64,000 nucleotides of DNA, from assembly GCF_000196135.1 (NCBI RefSeq), contig NC_005090.1, positions 320,001-384,000 of the forward strand, given 5' to 3'. Shown here one piece after another: positions 19,460 through 27,912 of this stretch. A program made the translations under genes and the position numbers. Position 1 is the stretch's first letter, and the number at the start of each line of letters is the position of its first letter. The DNA comes from Wolinella succinogenes DSM 1740. GTDB taxonomy: Bacteria; Campylobacterota; Campylobacteria; Campylobacterales; Helicobacteraceae. The notes below the pieces were generated by a model that saw nothing but the letters and a program-made list of their open reading frames with translations, had not been told where the DNA came from and made no database searches.

Positions 19460-20122
19460 ATGGCGGGCTACTTTGACCGACAGATCAAGCTCATGGGCGA
19501 AGAGGCCTTAAAGGGGATTCGCTCCAAAAAGGTGGCCATTATTGGCTCAGGAGGGCTGGGATGCTCTCTAGGAATCGCGCTAGCAGGGAGTGGAGTGGGC
19601 GAGCTCCACCTTGTGGATTTTGATACCGTCTCTTTGAGTAATATTCATCGCCAAATCGCCTTTAAAATGGAGGATATCGAGAAGCCAAAATGCAAGGTCT
19701 TGGGTGAGCTGCTCTTGGCTAGAAGTGAGGAGGGGCTTAAGATTTTGAGCTTTGAAGAGAGTTTGCAAGAGTATGCCTCTAGAGGGTTAGAGGTCGATTT
19801 GATCATGGATGCCACGGATAATCTTCCCTCAAGGGCGGAGATTGACAAGCTGGCTAAAGAGCGGAGGATTCCTTGGGTTTATGCGTCTGTGGAGGAGTGG
19901 CACGGGCAGGTCTGCTTCATGGATAAAGCGGACTTTTCAGCCTTTAGGGTGAGTGATCGAAAGCCCGGAGGGATTGCCACTCCCATCGTCATGAATATCG
20001 CCTCGCTCTCAGCGAATATGGCGCTACGCTTTTTGGCGGGTCTTGAGGTGAAGCGTGATTGCCTCCATTACTGCACATTAAATGAAGGTTATCTGAAGGT
20101 TTTTCACTACAAAATGGCTTAG
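19460..20122 (+). CDS. ThiF/MoeB/HesA family E1-like adenylyltransferase
   Basis: A 220-residue protein of the ubiquitin-activating E1-like superfamily. The ATP loop is IIGSGGLGCSLGIALAGSGVG (first 20: IIGSGGLGCSLGIALAGSGV), followed by the adenylation-typical NIHRQIAF and the aspartate in LIMDATDN. These enzymes adenylylate the C terminus of ThiS or MoaD for sulfur transfer. Length and the lack of a rhodanese domain fit the short MoeB/HesA type; partner not known because no thiS or moaD is nearby. ATG 19460 is preferred over an upstream TTG inside murA. Confidence 0.8.
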   Translation: MAGYFDRQIKLMGEEALKGIRSKKVAIIGSGGLGCSLGIALAGSGVGELHLVDFDTVSLSNIHRQIAFKMEDIEKPKCKVLGELLLARSEEGLKILSFEESLQEYASRGLEVDLIMDATDNLPSRAEIDKLAKERRIPWVYASVEEWHGQVCFMDKADFSAFRVSDRKPGGIATPIVMNIASLSANMALRFLAGLEVKRDCLHYCTLNEGYLKVFHYKMA

Positions 20123-20157
20123 CGGGCTTTGATTTTGAGCTTATAAAGGAGGCTTTA

Positions 20158-21468
20158 GTGGGCGAGTTCTCAAAAGAGGAGAGAGTGGTGCCAAGCGAGG
20201 ATTTGCGCAAAATCAAGGTGCTCTATGTGGAGGATGAGGAGATCATTCGAGAATCGCTTGCCGCTTTGTTGCGCCGCTATGTTCCGCATCTACTTTTGGC
20301 TTCCAATGGACAAGAGGGGTTGGAGGTTTTTGAGCGGGAGCATCCAGAGATTGTCATTAGCGATATTCGAATGCCCAAAATCGACGGCTTGGAGATGGCG
20401 AGACAGATGAAAGAGAGCTTGCCTGATGTGCAGGTGATCATCACCACTGCCTTTGGGGATTCGGATTATCTTTTGCGGGCGATTGAGATTGGACTTAATG
20501 GCTATCTTATCAAACCCATCAACAAAAATAATCTTTTCAAGTTTTTGAACGAAAGCGCCCGTCATGTTCTTGCTCAAAAAGCCAAAGAGCGCTTCAATCG
20601 ATACACCCAGCAGATTTTGGATTTTCAGCAGAATCTTGTGGTTGTGATTGATGAAAATTTTGCCATCAAGCGTGCCAATAAAAGTTTTTTAGACTATTTC
20701 GACTGCACCGTGGTGGAGGAGTTTGTTCTGACCTACGGAGATTTGACCAAGGTCATTTCGCTTAGCTACTCAAGGGAAGAGGCGAAGGGCTTTGATAAGT
20801 TCTTTTTGGAGGCAGTTATCGGAGATGTGGGGCATAGCCATTCGCTAATTTTGCACAGTCAAGGGGGAGAATCGGGGCGATTCTTCACAGTGAGTGCGAG
20901 CAAACTCGTGGGCGAAGGAGAGTGGGAGAGTGAGTATATTGTCTCTTTCACCGATATCACCTCTTTTGAAAAAGAAAACAAGAAGCTTCAGCGTCAAGCG
21001 ACTACGGATACGCTCACAGGAATTGATAATCGCTTTAGGCTCCAAGAGATTCTAGAGGAGTGGAAGGCGAGAGATGAGAGCTATGGCGTCATCTTTTTTG
21101 ACATCGATCACTTCAAGCAGATCAATGATGAGTATGGGCACGACAAAGGGGATGAGATTTTGGTAGGGCTGGCTAGACTCATCAAAACAGAATTGCGAGA
21201 CGAGGATATCTTCGCACGGCTTGGGGGCGAAGAGTTTGTCGTGCTGCTCAAAGGCGCCTCGCTCCCTAAAGCCACCGAGATTGCCCAGAGGCTTCGTCAG
21301 GCTATCGAACAGCACCCTTTCCCTATGCAGCGCCGCGTGAGTTGTAGCTTTGGTGTGGCCAAGAACCAATTCAGGGAAGAGCCCGAAGAGACGATCAAGA
21401 GAGCAGACTTGGCGATGTATCTCGCCAAGCGTGCGGGAAGGAATCGAGTGGAGGTTGATCCTCGCTAA
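20158..21468 (+). CDS. response regulator with PAS and GGDEF domains (diguanylate cyclase)
   Basis: A 436-residue signalling protein. REC domain at about 18-135 (VLYVEDEE, phosphoacceptor Asp in VISDIRMPKIDG, switch lysine in YLIKPINK). A PAS-like domain follows (about 155-275, NLVVVIDENFAIKRANKSFLDYF), then a GGDEF domain (about 285-435, with the active-site variant GGEEF in ARLGGEEFVVLL). The G-G-E-E-F form is catalytically competent in the family, so it should make cyclic di-GMP when phosphorylated. GTG start with AAGGAGG six bases ahead. No kinase is adjacent. Its end overlaps the end of gapA (convergent). Confidence 0.9.
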   Translation: MGEFSKEERVVPSEDLRKIKVLYVEDEEIIRESLAALLRRYVPHLLLASNGQEGLEVFEREHPEIVISDIRMPKIDGLEMARQMKESLPDVQVIITTAFGDSDYLLRAIEIGLNGYLIKPINKNNLFKFLNESARHVLAQKAKERFNRYTQQILDFQQNLVVVIDENFAIKRANKSFLDYFDCTVVEEFVLTYGDLTKVISLSYSREEAKGFDKFFLEAVIGDVGHSHSLILHSQGGESGRFFTVSASKLVGEGEWESEYIVSFTDITSFEKENKKLQRQATTDTLTGIDNRFRLQEILEEWKARDESYGVIFFDIDHFKQINDEYGHDKGDEILVGLARLIKTELRDEDIFARLGGEEFVVLLKGASLPKATEIAQRLRQAIEQHPFPMQRRVSCSFGVAKNQFREEPEETIKRADLAMYLAKRAGRNRVEVDPR

Positions 21469-22466
21469 AGCGAGGTAATGAAGCGCGCCATATCGACTAG
21501 ACGATTGGAGTAGCCCCATTCGTTGTCATACCACGCCATCACTTTGGCCATATCTCCTTCGATTACAAAGGTGAGATCTGAGGCAACAATGGAGCTTCGG
21601 GGGTCACCTTGGAAATCAAGCGACACCCCAAAATCTTTATCCATCCCTAAAATCCCCTTGAGTCGTCCTTGGCTAGCCTCCATAAAAAGCTCGTTGATCG
21701 CTTGGGCTGAGCTCTTTTGGGCAAGTTTGACATTCAGATCGACCATGGAGACATCAGGCGTGGGAACACGCACAGAGTGGCCGTGGAGTTTTCCTTGAAG
21801 AGAGGGGAGGACAAGCCCTAGTGCCTTGGCTGCGCCTGTGGTGGTGGGAATCATATTGATCGCAGCGGCTCTAGAGCGTCTGAAGTCGCTTCGGTGTGCC
21901 GTGTCAAGAATGTTTTGATCATTGGTGTAGGCATGAATCGTGGTCATGATTCCCTTCTCTATTCCAAAGGCTTCATCTAAAAGCATCGCAAGAGGAGCGA
22001 GACAGTTGGTGGTGCAACTTGCATTGGAGATGATGGGCTCGCCTTGGTAACGTTCATGATTCACCCCTAGGACATAGGTGGGAGTGGAATCTTTGGCGGG
22101 TGCGGAGAAGATGACTCTTTTGACCCCTTTTTGAAGGTGGTGCTTCACGAGCTCTTGGGTGAGGAAAAGACCTGTTGATTCGATCACCACCTCAGGTGAG
22201 GCGGCGGAGAAATCAAGCTTTTGGGGGTCTCTCTCCTGATAGAGGAGCACCTCTTTTTTTCCAATGTAGAATCGATTCCCCTCCCAAGAGACCTCATGGG
22301 GGAAAGCCCCATGGACTGAATCATGACGTAACAAATAGGCAAGCGTTTCGGGAGAGGCGAGGTCATTAATAGCCACCAGCTCTACATCAGAGCGCTGCGC
22401 AATGACTCTTGCCACGCTTCTGCCGATGCGTCCAAAGCCGTTGATGGCGATGCGTAAAGGGCTCAC
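21465..22466 (-). CDS. gapA: glyceraldehyde-3-phosphate dehydrogenase
   Basis: Oxidative phosphorylation of glyceraldehyde-3-phosphate; in an asaccharolytic epsilonproteobacterium it probably serves mainly gluconeogenesis. The NAD-binding motif is INGFGRIGRSVAR at the N terminus and the catalytic cysteine lies in SNASCTTNCLAPLA. 333 residues, normal. It stands alone, convergent with the GGDEF gene. Confidence 0.96.
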   Translation of the reverse strand: MSPLRIAINGFGRIGRSVARVIAQRSDVELVAINDLASPETLAYLLRHDSVHGAFPHEVSWEGNRFYIGKKEVLLYQERDPQKLDFSAASPEVVIESTGLFLTQELVKHHLQKGVKRVIFSAPAKDSTPTYVLGVNHERYQGEPIISNASCTTNCLAPLAMLLDEAFGIEKGIMTTIHAYTNDQNILDTAHRSDFRRSRAAAINMIPTTTGAAKALGLVLPSLQGKLHGHSVRVPTPDVSMVDLNVKLAQKSSAQAINELFMEASQGRLKGILGMDKDFGVSLDFQGDPRSSIVASDLTFVIEGDMAKVMAWYDNEWGYSNRLVDMARFITSL

Positions 22467-22556
22467 TCAAACTCCTTTTAACCGTTTTAAAACCAAAATG
22501 GTATATCATAGGGACTTTAATAACTTTAAAGATAACCCTAAACGGAGGTTTACCCT

Positions 22557-23273
22557 ATGTCGCTTTATGACAGAAACTACCTAAATAGCTCCGCTCAAGA
22601 TCAAGGCGCCTTTGGAGGCGCTAGAGAGAGCTTGAGCGAGAGTGCGTTAGTAGGTTTTGTGAAACAGACCTACCAGCTCTTCGCTGGCTCGTTGTTGGCC
22701 GCGACCGTTGGAGCCTATGTCGGACTCGGCATGGCTCCTGTGATAGCCTCTTGGTATTGGGGCTTGGTGATCTTGGAGTTTGCTCTTCTTTTTGGGATGT
22801 TCTTCCTTAAAGACAAGCCTGGCATCAACCTAGTGGTGCTTTTCGCCTTCACGTTCATGACAGGCCTAACGCTCACTCCTCTTCTCTCCAGAATTTTCAA
22901 TATGCCTGGAGGCGCGAGTATTGTGGCCAATGCCTTCTTGCTCACCACGGCGATTTTTGGAATCATGAGCATCTTTGCGCTCAAAACCAAAAGCGATCTA
23001 GCGAGCATGGGCAAAATGCTCTTCATCGCCCTTATTGTAGTGGTGGTGGCTTCCATCATCAATCTCTTCCTTGGAAGCCCTCTTTTGCAGGTGATCATTG
23101 CAGGGGCAGGGGCGATTCTCTTTAGTCTCTATATCGCCTATGACACTCAAAACATTGTCCGAGGTGTTTATGATAGTCCCGTTATGGCGGCTATCTCGCT
23201 CTATTTGAGCTTCCTGAACCTCTTCATCTCTCTTCTTCAGCTTCTAGGAATTCTTGGAAACTCGGATGAGTGA
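22557..23273 (+). CDS. Bax inhibitor-1 / YccA family membrane protein
   Basis: A 238-residue protein with about seven transmembrane helices from residue 40 onward and the BI-1 family ending AYDTQNIVRGVYD near residue 198. Family members include YccA, which modulates FtsH, and calcium-leak channels. The exact role here is not known. The N-terminal 30 residues are polar. The 3' end overlaps the start of the next gene by eight bases. Confidence 0.85.
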   Translation: MSLYDRNYLNSSAQDQGAFGGARESLSESALVGFVKQTYQLFAGSLLAATVGAYVGLGMAPVIASWYWGLVILEFALLFGMFFLKDKPGINLVVLFAFTFMTGLTLTPLLSRIFNMPGGASIVANAFLLTTAIFGIMSIFALKTKSDLASMGKMLFIALIVVVVASIINLFLGSPLLQVIIAGAGAILFSLYIAYDTQNIVRGVYDSPVMAAISLYLSFLNLFISLLQLLGILGNSDE

Positions 23274-23682
23274 GTCCAGAGAGATTGGTATCGAGAGAAT
23301 CATCGATGCCAATCTCAACCGTTTGCGTGAGGGCATCCGCGTCATTGAAGACGTGATGCGCTACGCCAAGAACGATTCTCGATTCTCTCCTAAGCTGAAA
23401 ATGCTACGCCATGAAGCGCGTCTAAGCCTCCCCGTGGAGCTTTTGGCTCACAGGGATGTGGTGAATGATGTCTCCAAAAAGAGCTTTGAGGATGATCTAA
23501 AAAGAGAGAATCTAGACTCGATTCTAGTGGCTAATTTCAAACGCGCCCAAGAGAGCGCGAGGGTGCTCGAAGAGACGCTTAAGCTCATGGATGAGCGCGA
23601 GAGCGAGCATTTTAAGGCGATTCGCTACGAGCTTTATGGCTTGGAGAAAGCGATCCTCTCTCCTGTTCAACCCTTGATCTAG
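23266..23682 (+). CDS. stand-alone ThiD2-like domain (hydroxymethylpyrimidine phosphate kinase-like)
   Basis: A 138-residue, all-helical protein. The core GIERIIDANLNRLREGIRVIEDVMRY resembles the ThiD2 domain that forms the N-terminal half of some thiamine-phosphate synthases, as in Aquificales. ThiD2 has been described as an HMP-phosphate kinase. Here it stands alone, with no ThiE domain attached. NFKRAQESARVLEETLKL is a second family motif. ATG 23266 is preferred over TTG 23254. The end overlaps convergent tyrA by four bases. Confidence 0.65.
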   Translation: MSESREIGIERIIDANLNRLREGIRVIEDVMRYAKNDSRFSPKLKMLRHEARLSLPVELLAHRDVVNDVSKKSFEDDLKRENLDSILVANFKRAQESARVLEETLKLMDERESEHFKAIRYELYGLEKAILSPVQPLI

Positions 23683-24506
23683 AGGATGTGATGGAGAGTG
23701 TTGGCCTTCTCCATCCATTCATAGAGCTCCTCCCAGCGCTCCTCTTTGATGAGCTGCTCCGCTAAAATCATCTCCTTGCCAAAAAAGTCAATGGTCTGAA
23801 GTAGCTCTTCTTTGTTCTGCTTGGAGACATCCGTCCACATTCTTGCTGAGCTTTGGGCGATTCGGCTCATGTCTCTAAAGCCTCCCGCCGCAAGCGCTAG
23901 AATACTTTGGGGGTCTTCTTGGGAGAGGACAGTGTTGGCTAGTGCATAACTAATGATATGGGGCAGATGACTGATGAAGGCAGCGTGGCGATCATGGGAG
24001 GCGGAGTCCATCTTCACGATATTCATGCCGATGCGAATGAAGATCTCTTTGGCTAGTGCGCGCTGAAACTCTCCGCTTCCTTCGATATCGGTGAGCACTA
24101 CGATGCGATTTTGGTAGAGCTCTTTAAAGGCGGCCTTGGGGCCGAAGTTCTCCGTTCCGCACATAGGGTGAGCGGGAACGAAGTTGCGCCTGATGGATGA
24201 GGGCACACTCTCTACAATCTTTCTCTTGGTGCTTCCAAGGTCAATCACGGTGACATGAGGGGCGAGTGGAGGGAGCTTTTGGAGTGTCTCTATGATCGAA
24301 TCGACAGGAATTGCCAAAAAGATCACATCGCACTCTCTCATCTCCTCCATGGTGACGCACTCGTCCACCAAGCCCAAAAAGAGCGCCTGTTGCGTGTGGA
24401 TGGGGCTCGCGTCCATTCCGACCACGGTTTTGAACATTTTTGTCTCTTTGAGTGCTAATCCCATGGAGCCTCCCATGAGACCAAGACCGATGATTCCCGC
24501 CTGCAT
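23679..24506 (-). CDS. tyrA: prephenate dehydrogenase
   Basis: Oxidative decarboxylation of prephenate to 4-hydroxyphenylpyruvate, in tyrosine biosynthesis. The NAD motif is GIIGLGLMGGSMGLAL at the N terminus. The catalytic His region is PAHPMCGTE (about residue 118), followed by HDRHAAFISHLPHIISYAL. 275 residues with no ACT or chorismate mutase domain, so a monofunctional enzyme. Its own promoter faces away from bamA. Confidence 0.94.
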   Translation of the reverse strand: MQAGIIGLGLMGGSMGLALKETKMFKTVVGMDASPIHTQQALFLGLVDECVTMEEMRECDVIFLAIPVDSIIETLQKLPPLAPHVTVIDLGSTKRKIVESVPSSIRRNFVPAHPMCGTENFGPKAAFKELYQNRIVVLTDIEGSGEFQRALAKEIFIRIGMNIVKMDSASHDRHAAFISHLPHIISYALANTVLSQEDPQSILALAAGGFRDMSRIAQSSARMWTDVSKQNKEELLQTIDFFGKEMILAEQLIKEERWEELYEWMEKANTLHHIL

Positions 24507-24539
24507 AAAAGTCCTTTATCTGCCTAAAAATCGGCTTGG

Positions 24540-24545
24540 ATTATA
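24540..24545 (-). promoter_or_regulatory. -10 box of the tyrA promoter
   Basis: Reads TATAAT on the minus strand, 33 bases before the tyrA ATG. Confidence 0.55.
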
Positions 24546-24582
24546 CCTCAAGCTCTTTTAATCAGCATTAATTTAAAGCAGG

Positions 24583-24588
24583 TATAAT
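24583..24588 (+). promoter_or_regulatory. -10 box of the bamA promoter
   Basis: TATAAT in the divergent tyrA-bamA gap, 47 bases before the chosen bamA ATG at 24636. Confidence 0.55.
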
Positions 24589-24635
24589 GTTTGACTATTT
24601 TTTTGAAATCCAACACCCAAGGACACACCCACAGC

Positions 24636-26867
24636 ATGAGATTTCTACCTCTAGCCGCCTTGTGCGCTCCACTGCTTTATGCCGCCCCCCTTCCTACGGT
24701 TAAAAATATTCAGTATGAAGGGCTCATTCACATCTCCCCTATGATTGCCAATGAGATCTCCAAAATCAAAGTCGGTGATGCGCTGGATGTGCAGAAGGTG
24801 GATCGCTCTATTATTGAGTTCCACAAGCAGGGCTATTTTGAGGATATTTGGGTGACTGAAGAATCGGGAGTGCTCACCTACCACTTCATCGAGAAGTCCA
24901 CCATTGCCAATATTGAGATTAATGGGTATGGTTCAGGACAAGAGCAAGAGGCACTCTACAAAGAGATTGGAATCAAAAAAGGCGATGTCTATGATGAATC
25001 CAAAGTGGAGCGCGCCAGAAAATCGATCATGGCAGCACTTGAGAAAAAGGGATTCTATGACACGGTCGTGGAAGCGACCACCGAGAAGTTGAGCGATCAA
25101 GCGATCAAATTGACTCTGGACGTCAATAAGGGTGAGGAGATCATTATTCGCAAGGTCAACTACAATGGTGCGGAGAAGCTAAGTGCTAGCAAGCTTGAGA
25201 TCCCCACGGTCAACAAAGAGCGCGAATTCATGGGCTGGATGTGGGGTTTTAACGATGGCAAGCTCAAGGTGGGCGAGCTAGAGCATGATTCTTTTCGAAT
25301 GAAAGACTACTACATGAAGAAGGGCTTTTTGGATGCTGAGGTGAGCCCCCCTTCTCTTTTGGCCGATTTCACCACCTATGATGCCAATTTGGAGTTTAAG
25401 ATCAGCGAGGGGAAAATCTATGAGGTCTCCAAGGTGGAGATTGTTTTAGAGGAGCCTGTGGTAGGGGTCGAGGAGTTGATGGATGAGGTGAGACTCACCG
25501 AAGGAAAGCGCTTTAATATCGAAAAACTCCGCAAAGACATGGAATCGATGAAAGAGGTTGTGGGCGACCTTGGCTATGCGTTTGTAAGAATCACGCCTGA
25601 TTTGGACAAGGATGAGGAGAACGCAAAGGTGCGAATCGTCTATTATGTTCAGCCAGGAAAAAAGGTCAAAATCAATGACGTTCTCGTCTCGGGCAACACA
25701 AGAACCCTTGATAGGGTCGTGAGACGAGAGATTCTTCTGGCGCCTGGAGAGATGTATGAGGCCACCAAGGTGAAAAACTCCAAAAATGCGCTCAAGCGAA
25801 TGGGTTATTTTGAGAATGTGGAGATTGAAGAACGCCGCGTGAGCGAAGATAGTGTCGATCTGCTCGTGAATGTTAAAGAGGGTCGAACGGGCGAGTTCAT
25901 GTTTGGAATTGGCTATGGAAGCTACGATGGTCTCCTAGGAAGTGTCTCCGTCAAAGATAAAAACGTCTTTGGAAGTGGGATGACGGCGGGTGTCTATGTG
26001 GATAAAAGTGAGAAGGAGAGTGCCTACCGAATCAATCTCTACAACCCTAGGGTCTTAGATAGTCGCTACAGCCTCTCCACCAATGTCTATAAGCGTGACT
26101 ATGAGAGCTACGATTACACGGATCGAACGACAGGATTTGATGTGGTTGGGGGGCGCTATCTCACCGATCACCTCCAAGCCACGCTGGGTTATACCATTGC
26201 ACAGACGGAGCTAGTGGACTTTGTGAACAATCTAGAGGAAAAATACAAGCCCTACTATCGTGAAGGGAAATATATCAAGAGCTCCGTCATCCCCGGCCTC
26301 TCTTACGACAACACCGATGACTACTACTTCCCCCATAATGGAATCATTGCTTCGGCCTACGCTGAATACGCAGGGGCTGGAGGAGATGAAAAGTTTGTCA
26401 AATATTTTGGAAAGGTAGCCGCCTACAAGAGCCTTGAAGATTCTTTGGATATGGATTTGATCCTTCGATACAAGGCACGAGCGGGAGTGATTCAGGAGAA
26501 TGGCTATCTGCCTATCAACGAGAAGTTCTACCTTGGGGGGATGTCCACCATCCGAGGATATAAATCAAGCTCTGTCACGCCCAAAGATTCTAATGATGTG
26601 CGAATCGGGGGCAAATATGTCTTCTCTAATAGCGCTGAGGTGAGCTATGGACTCTTTGAGACCGTGCAGATGCGCCTCACCCTCTTTTATGACTATGGTA
26701 TGATCGGACAAGATGGCTTCAATGAGATTAGGCGAAGTTCGGCTGGAGCGGCGATTGAGTGGGTTTCTCCTTTGGGGCCCATCAACTTTGTATTCCCCCA
26801 AGCCTTGGATGATAAGCCTGGGGATAAGACCTCCTCGTTTGAATTCACAATGGGTCAGAGGTTTTAA
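24636..26867 (+). CDS. bamA: outer membrane protein assembly factor BamA
   Basis: Core of the BAM complex that inserts beta-barrel proteins in the outer membrane. A signal peptide (MRFLPLAALCAPLLYA) is followed by five POTRA domains (about residues 20-350) and a C-terminal barrel of about 380 residues. GGMSTIRGYKSS contains the RGF/Y-type loop 6 motif, and the protein ends in phenylalanine (MGQRF), the beta-signal. ATG 24636 is chosen over TTG 24591 because the signal peptide starts here and CAAGGA precedes it. The gene order bamA-mqnC-peptidase is also found in Helicobacter. Confidence 0.95.
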   Translation: MRFLPLAALCAPLLYAAPLPTVKNIQYEGLIHISPMIANEISKIKVGDALDVQKVDRSIIEFHKQGYFEDIWVTEESGVLTYHFIEKSTIANIEINGYGSGQEQEALYKEIGIKKGDVYDESKVERARKSIMAALEKKGFYDTVVEATTEKLSDQAIKLTLDVNKGEEIIIRKVNYNGAEKLSASKLEIPTVNKEREFMGWMWGFNDGKLKVGELEHDSFRMKDYYMKKGFLDAEVSPPSLLADFTTYDANLEFKISEGKIYEVSKVEIVLEEPVVGVEELMDEVRLTEGKRFNIEKLRKDMESMKEVVGDLGYAFVRITPDLDKDEENAKVRIVYYVQPGKKVKINDVLVSGNTRTLDRVVRREILLAPGEMYEATKVKNSKNALKRMGYFENVEIEERRVSEDSVDLLVNVKEGRTGEFMFGIGYGSYDGLLGSVSVKDKNVFGSGMTAGVYVDKSEKESAYRINLYNPRVLDSRYSLSTNVYKRDYESYDYTDRTTGFDVVGGRYLTDHLQATLGYTIAQTELVDFVNNLEEKYKPYYREGKYIKSSVIPGLSYDNTDDYYFPHNGIIASAYAEYAGAGGDEKFVKYFGKVAAYKSLEDSLDMDLILRYKARAGVIQENGYLPINEKFYLGGMSTIRGYKSSSVTPKDSNDVRIGGKYVFSNSAEVSYGLFETVQMRLTLFYDYGMIGQDGFNEIRRSSAGAAIEWVSPLGPINFVFPQALDDKPGDKTSSFEFTMGQRF

Positions 26868-27910
26868 TGCGTCTAAGCGATGCAGAGATTTTGCATGAGC
26901 TGCGCCATACTCCTCTTAAGGAGCTGGGTGAGCGAGCCTATGAGGTCAAAAAGCGTCTCCATCCCAAGCGAATCACCACCTTTGTAGTGGATCGCAACAT
27001 CAACTACACCAATATCTGCTGGGTGGATTGTAAGTTTTGCGCCTTTAAGCGCAAGCTCTCCCAAGAGGAGACCTATATCCTCTCCTTTGAGGAGATTGAT
27101 CGAAAGATTGAGGAGCTAATCGCCATTGGCGGGACGCAGATTCTCTTTCAAGGAGGGGTGCATCCTGAGCTAAAGATTGAGTGGTATGAGAATCTTGTCT
27201 CTCATATTGCCCAAAAGTTCCCAGAGATCACCATTCATGGCTTCTCGGCCATCGAAGTGGACTACATCGCACGCCTCTCGAAACTCTCCCTCAAAGAGAC
27301 ACTTCAAAGACTCCAAGCCGCGGGACTCTCTTCGATTCCTGGGGCGGGGGCGGAGATTTTGAGCGATCGCGTGCGCGATATTATCGCGCCTAAAAAGCTG
27401 AGTGCGGATCGCTGGATTGAAGTGCATCGTACCGCCCATCAAATCGGCATGAAAAGCACTGCCACGATGATGTTTGGGACGATTGAAGAGGAAGAAGATA
27501 TCATCGAGCATTGGAGAAGAATCCGAGAGCTGCAAGAGGAGACGGGGGGGTTTCGCGCCTTTATCCTTTGGTCTTTTCAGCCTCATCACACTCCACTCAA
27601 AGCCGAGTTTCCCCATCTTCAAAAAAGCTCTTCCAATCGCTACTTAAGACTTTTAGCCGCCAGCCGGCTCTATCTGGATAATTTCCCTAACCTCCAGAGC
27701 TCTTGGGTGACCCAAGGGAGCTACATCGGGCAGATGGCACTTCTTTTTGGAGCGAACGATCTAGGGAGCACTATGATGGAGGAGAATGTCGTCTCCGCCG
27801 CAGGAGCAAGGAATCAAATGAATCAAGAGGAGATGATCGCCCTCATTAAAGATGTGGGGGAGCTGCCTGCCAAACGCAACACCGCCTATGAGATCTTAGA
27901 GCGCTACTAA
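26867..27910 (+). CDS. mqnC: cyclic dehypoxanthinyl futalosine synthase MqnC
   Basis: Radical SAM enzyme of the futalosine route to menaquinone, forming the cyclic dehypoxanthinyl futalosine ring. The cluster motif CX3CX2C is visible as CWVDCKFC (about residues 49-56). The rest fits MqnC rather than MqnE (GIP/GAGAEIL, WSFQPHHTPL). 347 residues. Start ATG shares its first base with the last base of the bamA stop codon. A run of seven G at 27544-27550 lies within the frame. Menaquinone made by this pathway is the likely electron donor to the Mcc system at 52673. Confidence 0.9.
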   Translation: MRLSDAEILHELRHTPLKELGERAYEVKKRLHPKRITTFVVDRNINYTNICWVDCKFCAFKRKLSQEETYILSFEEIDRKIEELIAIGGTQILFQGGVHPELKIEWYENLVSHIAQKFPEITIHGFSAIEVDYIARLSKLSLKETLQRLQAAGLSSIPGAGAEILSDRVRDIIAPKKLSADRWIEVHRTAHQIGMKSTATMMFGTIEEEEDIIEHWRRIRELQEETGGFRAFILWSFQPHHTPLKAEFPHLQKSSSNRYLRLLAASRLYLDNFPNLQSSWVTQGSYIGQMALLFGANDLGSTMMEENVVSAAGARNQMNQEEMIALIKDVGELPAKRNTAYEILERY

Positions 27911-27912
27911 AA

